Both the position numbers and the translations under genes were made by a program. A stretch of 64,000 nt of DNA, from contig NZ_CP142435.1 in assembly GCF_039830095.1 (NCBI RefSeq), forward strand, positions 1,612,001 through 1,676,000, read 5' to 3'. Numbering within the stretch: position 1 is the stretch's first letter; every line of letters begins with the position of its first letter. The notes under the pieces are model-generated. The model did not search any database. It was given only the letters and a program-made list of their open reading frames with translations, and was not told where the DNA came from. Shown here one piece after another: positions 62,978 to 64,000 of this stretch. This DNA is from Dolosigranulum savutiense (GTDB lineage Bacteria > Bacillota > Bacilli > Lactobacillales > Carnobacteriaceae_A).

Positions 62978-64000
62978 ATGAAACAATATAGTGCACCATT
63001 TGATGTCGTTGATGATATTTTGAAGAAAACCCAGCAAGAAATTGAAAATATGCCGCCGATTAATATATTAGTTGTCGGGAAAACAGGTGTAGGCAAGAGC
63101 ACGTTAATTAACCACTTATTTCGTGATAATTTAGCGGAGACGGGAGTGGGTAAACCAGTCACCCAACATTTGCGCAAAATAACAAAGCAATACATGCCGC
63201 TTAATTTGTATGATACACGTGGTTTGGAGATGGATGCACGTGTACAGGCAGAGATTCAGACAGAAATTTTTGAATTGATCGATGAACATCAAGGGACTGA
63301 AGAGGCTATTCAATTTGTTTATTATTGTGTGAATGCCTTCTCGAATCGAATCGAAGAGTTAGAGATTAAATTTATAAATAAATTGGCCCAAAAAACACCG
63401 GTTGTTCTGGTTCTCACCCAATCTATTCAAGGACGAACAGATGATTTCCAGGCAGCTCTAGAAAAGCTGAATTTACATGTGGCGGCTATTCAACAAGTGA
63501 TGGCTAAACCGTTTGTTATTAATGATGAAGTGACGGTGGAGCCGTTTGGGTTAAAGGAGTTGTTGGATAAGTCTTTTGAATTAGTGTCGACAGATTATCA
63601 TCATACTTTAAATAATATTCAAATAGTTGATTTGAAGCGAAAAATAACGGCAGCACGGAAGTGGACGACTGGCTATATAACCTCAACCTTTGGCATCGGA
63701 TTTGTCCCCATACCATTTGCGGATGCATCGCTTTTAGTTCCCATGCAAGTGACGATGCTTGCCCATATTACAGCGATTTTTGGGATTGCGATGGACCAAT
63801 CTACATTAGTGAGTTTAATAGGAGCAGTTGGAGGCACAAGTTCGGCTACATTTTTGGGACGCACGATTGTATCCAATGCCTTTAAGTTTATTCCCGGTGT
63901 AGGCACAATTGTTGGGGGGTTAATTAGTGGAGCAACTGCTTCTACAATTACTAGCGCATTAGGATTTAGCTATATTGAAGTGCTCACGTTACTAGTAAAA
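62978..64000 (+). CDS. Era-like GTPase with DUF697 C-terminal region (3' end outside window)
   Basis: 341 residues are visible, open to the right edge. G1 is VVGKTGVGKST (~34-44), G3 is LYDTRGLE (~83) and G4-like VLVLTQS. After residue ~210 comes a helical, partly hydrophobic region (GYITSTFGIGFVPIPFADASLLVPMQVTMLAHITAIFG) typical of DUF697, probably membrane-associated. Function unknown; related proteins are linked to stress. GGGAGA precedes the ATG at 62978. Confidence 0.85.
   Translation, partial: MKQYSAPFDVVDDILKKTQQEIENMPPINILVVGKTGVGKSTLINHLFRDNLAETGVGKPVTQHLRKITKQYMPLNLYDTRGLEMDARVQAEIQTEIFELIDEHQGTEEAIQFVYYCVNAFSNRIEELEIKFINKLAQKTPVVLVLTQSIQGRTDDFQAALEKLNLHVAAIQQVMAKPFVINDEVTVEPFGLKELLDKSFELVSTDYHHTLNNIQIVDLKRKITAARKWTTGYITSTFGIGFVPIPFADASLLVPMQVTMLAHITAIFGIAMDQSTLVSLIGAVGGTSSATFLGRTIVSNAFKFIPGVGTIVGGLISGATASTITSALGFSYIEVLTLLVK

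Overview
This 64 kb window looks like chromosomal core sequence from an AT-rich, low-GC Gram-positive bacterium of the order Lactobacillales. The Aerococcaceae/Carnobacteriaceae side of the order is my best guess, made without any database search. The evidence is strong AGGAGG ribosome binding sites, sigma-A type promoters, a phenylalanine T-box, a fused glutathione synthetase (GshAB), a cysteine desulfurase/DUF1831/MnmA block, and many gene orders shared with Bacillus subtilis: ysoA-tig-clpX-ysxC-(hemA)-obg, rnz-SDR-recJ-apt, lexA//ynzC-tkt-yneF, pheS-pheT-zapA-yshB-mutS2-trxA and racE-ysnA-ysnB. There are no insertion sequences, phage genes, rRNA genes or CRISPR arrays.

Layout. 0-13.9 kb: end of glnA, tRNA-Arg(TCT), a DUF2187 protein, a YsoA-like protein, tig, clpX, ysxC, a degenerate glutamyl-tRNA-reductase-like protein, obgE, rnz, an SDR, recJ, apt and a flavin monooxygenase-like gene. 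13.9-15.0 kb (minus strand): a CPYC thioredoxin-fold protein and lexA with its own LexA box. 15.2-23.0 kb: a complete L-ascorbate catabolic locus (PTS genes ulaABC, enzymes ulaDEF, a PRD regulator and the lactonase ulaG), sitting between lexA and ynzC-tkt where Bacillus carries yneA-yneB. 23.2-30.5 kb: ynzC, tkt, yneF; then on the minus strand plsC, a GlsB/YeaQ membrane protein and telA-xpaC; then nudF, a small membrane protein and mtnN. 30.5-37.1 kb: gdhA, gshAB, and the tRNA thiolation set (cysteine desulfurase, DUF1831, mnmA). 37.1-44 kb: an FMN-binding lipoprotein with a PAS-like domain, a nicotinamidase, dps, an M42 peptidase, an aldo/keto reductase, an acyl-CoA-dehydrogenase-like protein and a GNAT protein. 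44.3-56.7 kb: a PcsB/CwlO-type hydrolase, a TrmH-family methyltransferase, an HD protein, mgtE, an HxlR regulator, T-box-pheST, zapA, cvpA-like, mutS2 and trxA. 56.8-64 kb: racE, rdgB, a phosphodiesterase, a CbpB/DarB-like CBS protein, rqcH (minus), a MarR regulator, an ECF S component, a DUF1510 protein and a GTPase cut off by the window end.

How it fits together. Most genes are housekeeping: protein folding and quality control, ribosome assembly, tRNA modification, DNA repair, redox defence and cell-wall turnover. The ascorbate locus is the clearest accessory element. It should deliver D-xylulose-5-phosphate, a substrate of the transketolase gene just downstream. It has a cre-like site over its promoter, and a short motif recurs upstream of ulaA, ulaG and ynzC-tkt. 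The most unusual single gene is the intact GluTR-like ORF after ysxC: it keeps the overall HemA framework but has lost the catalytic Cys and the nucleotide-binding glycines, and no other haem gene is present in the window.
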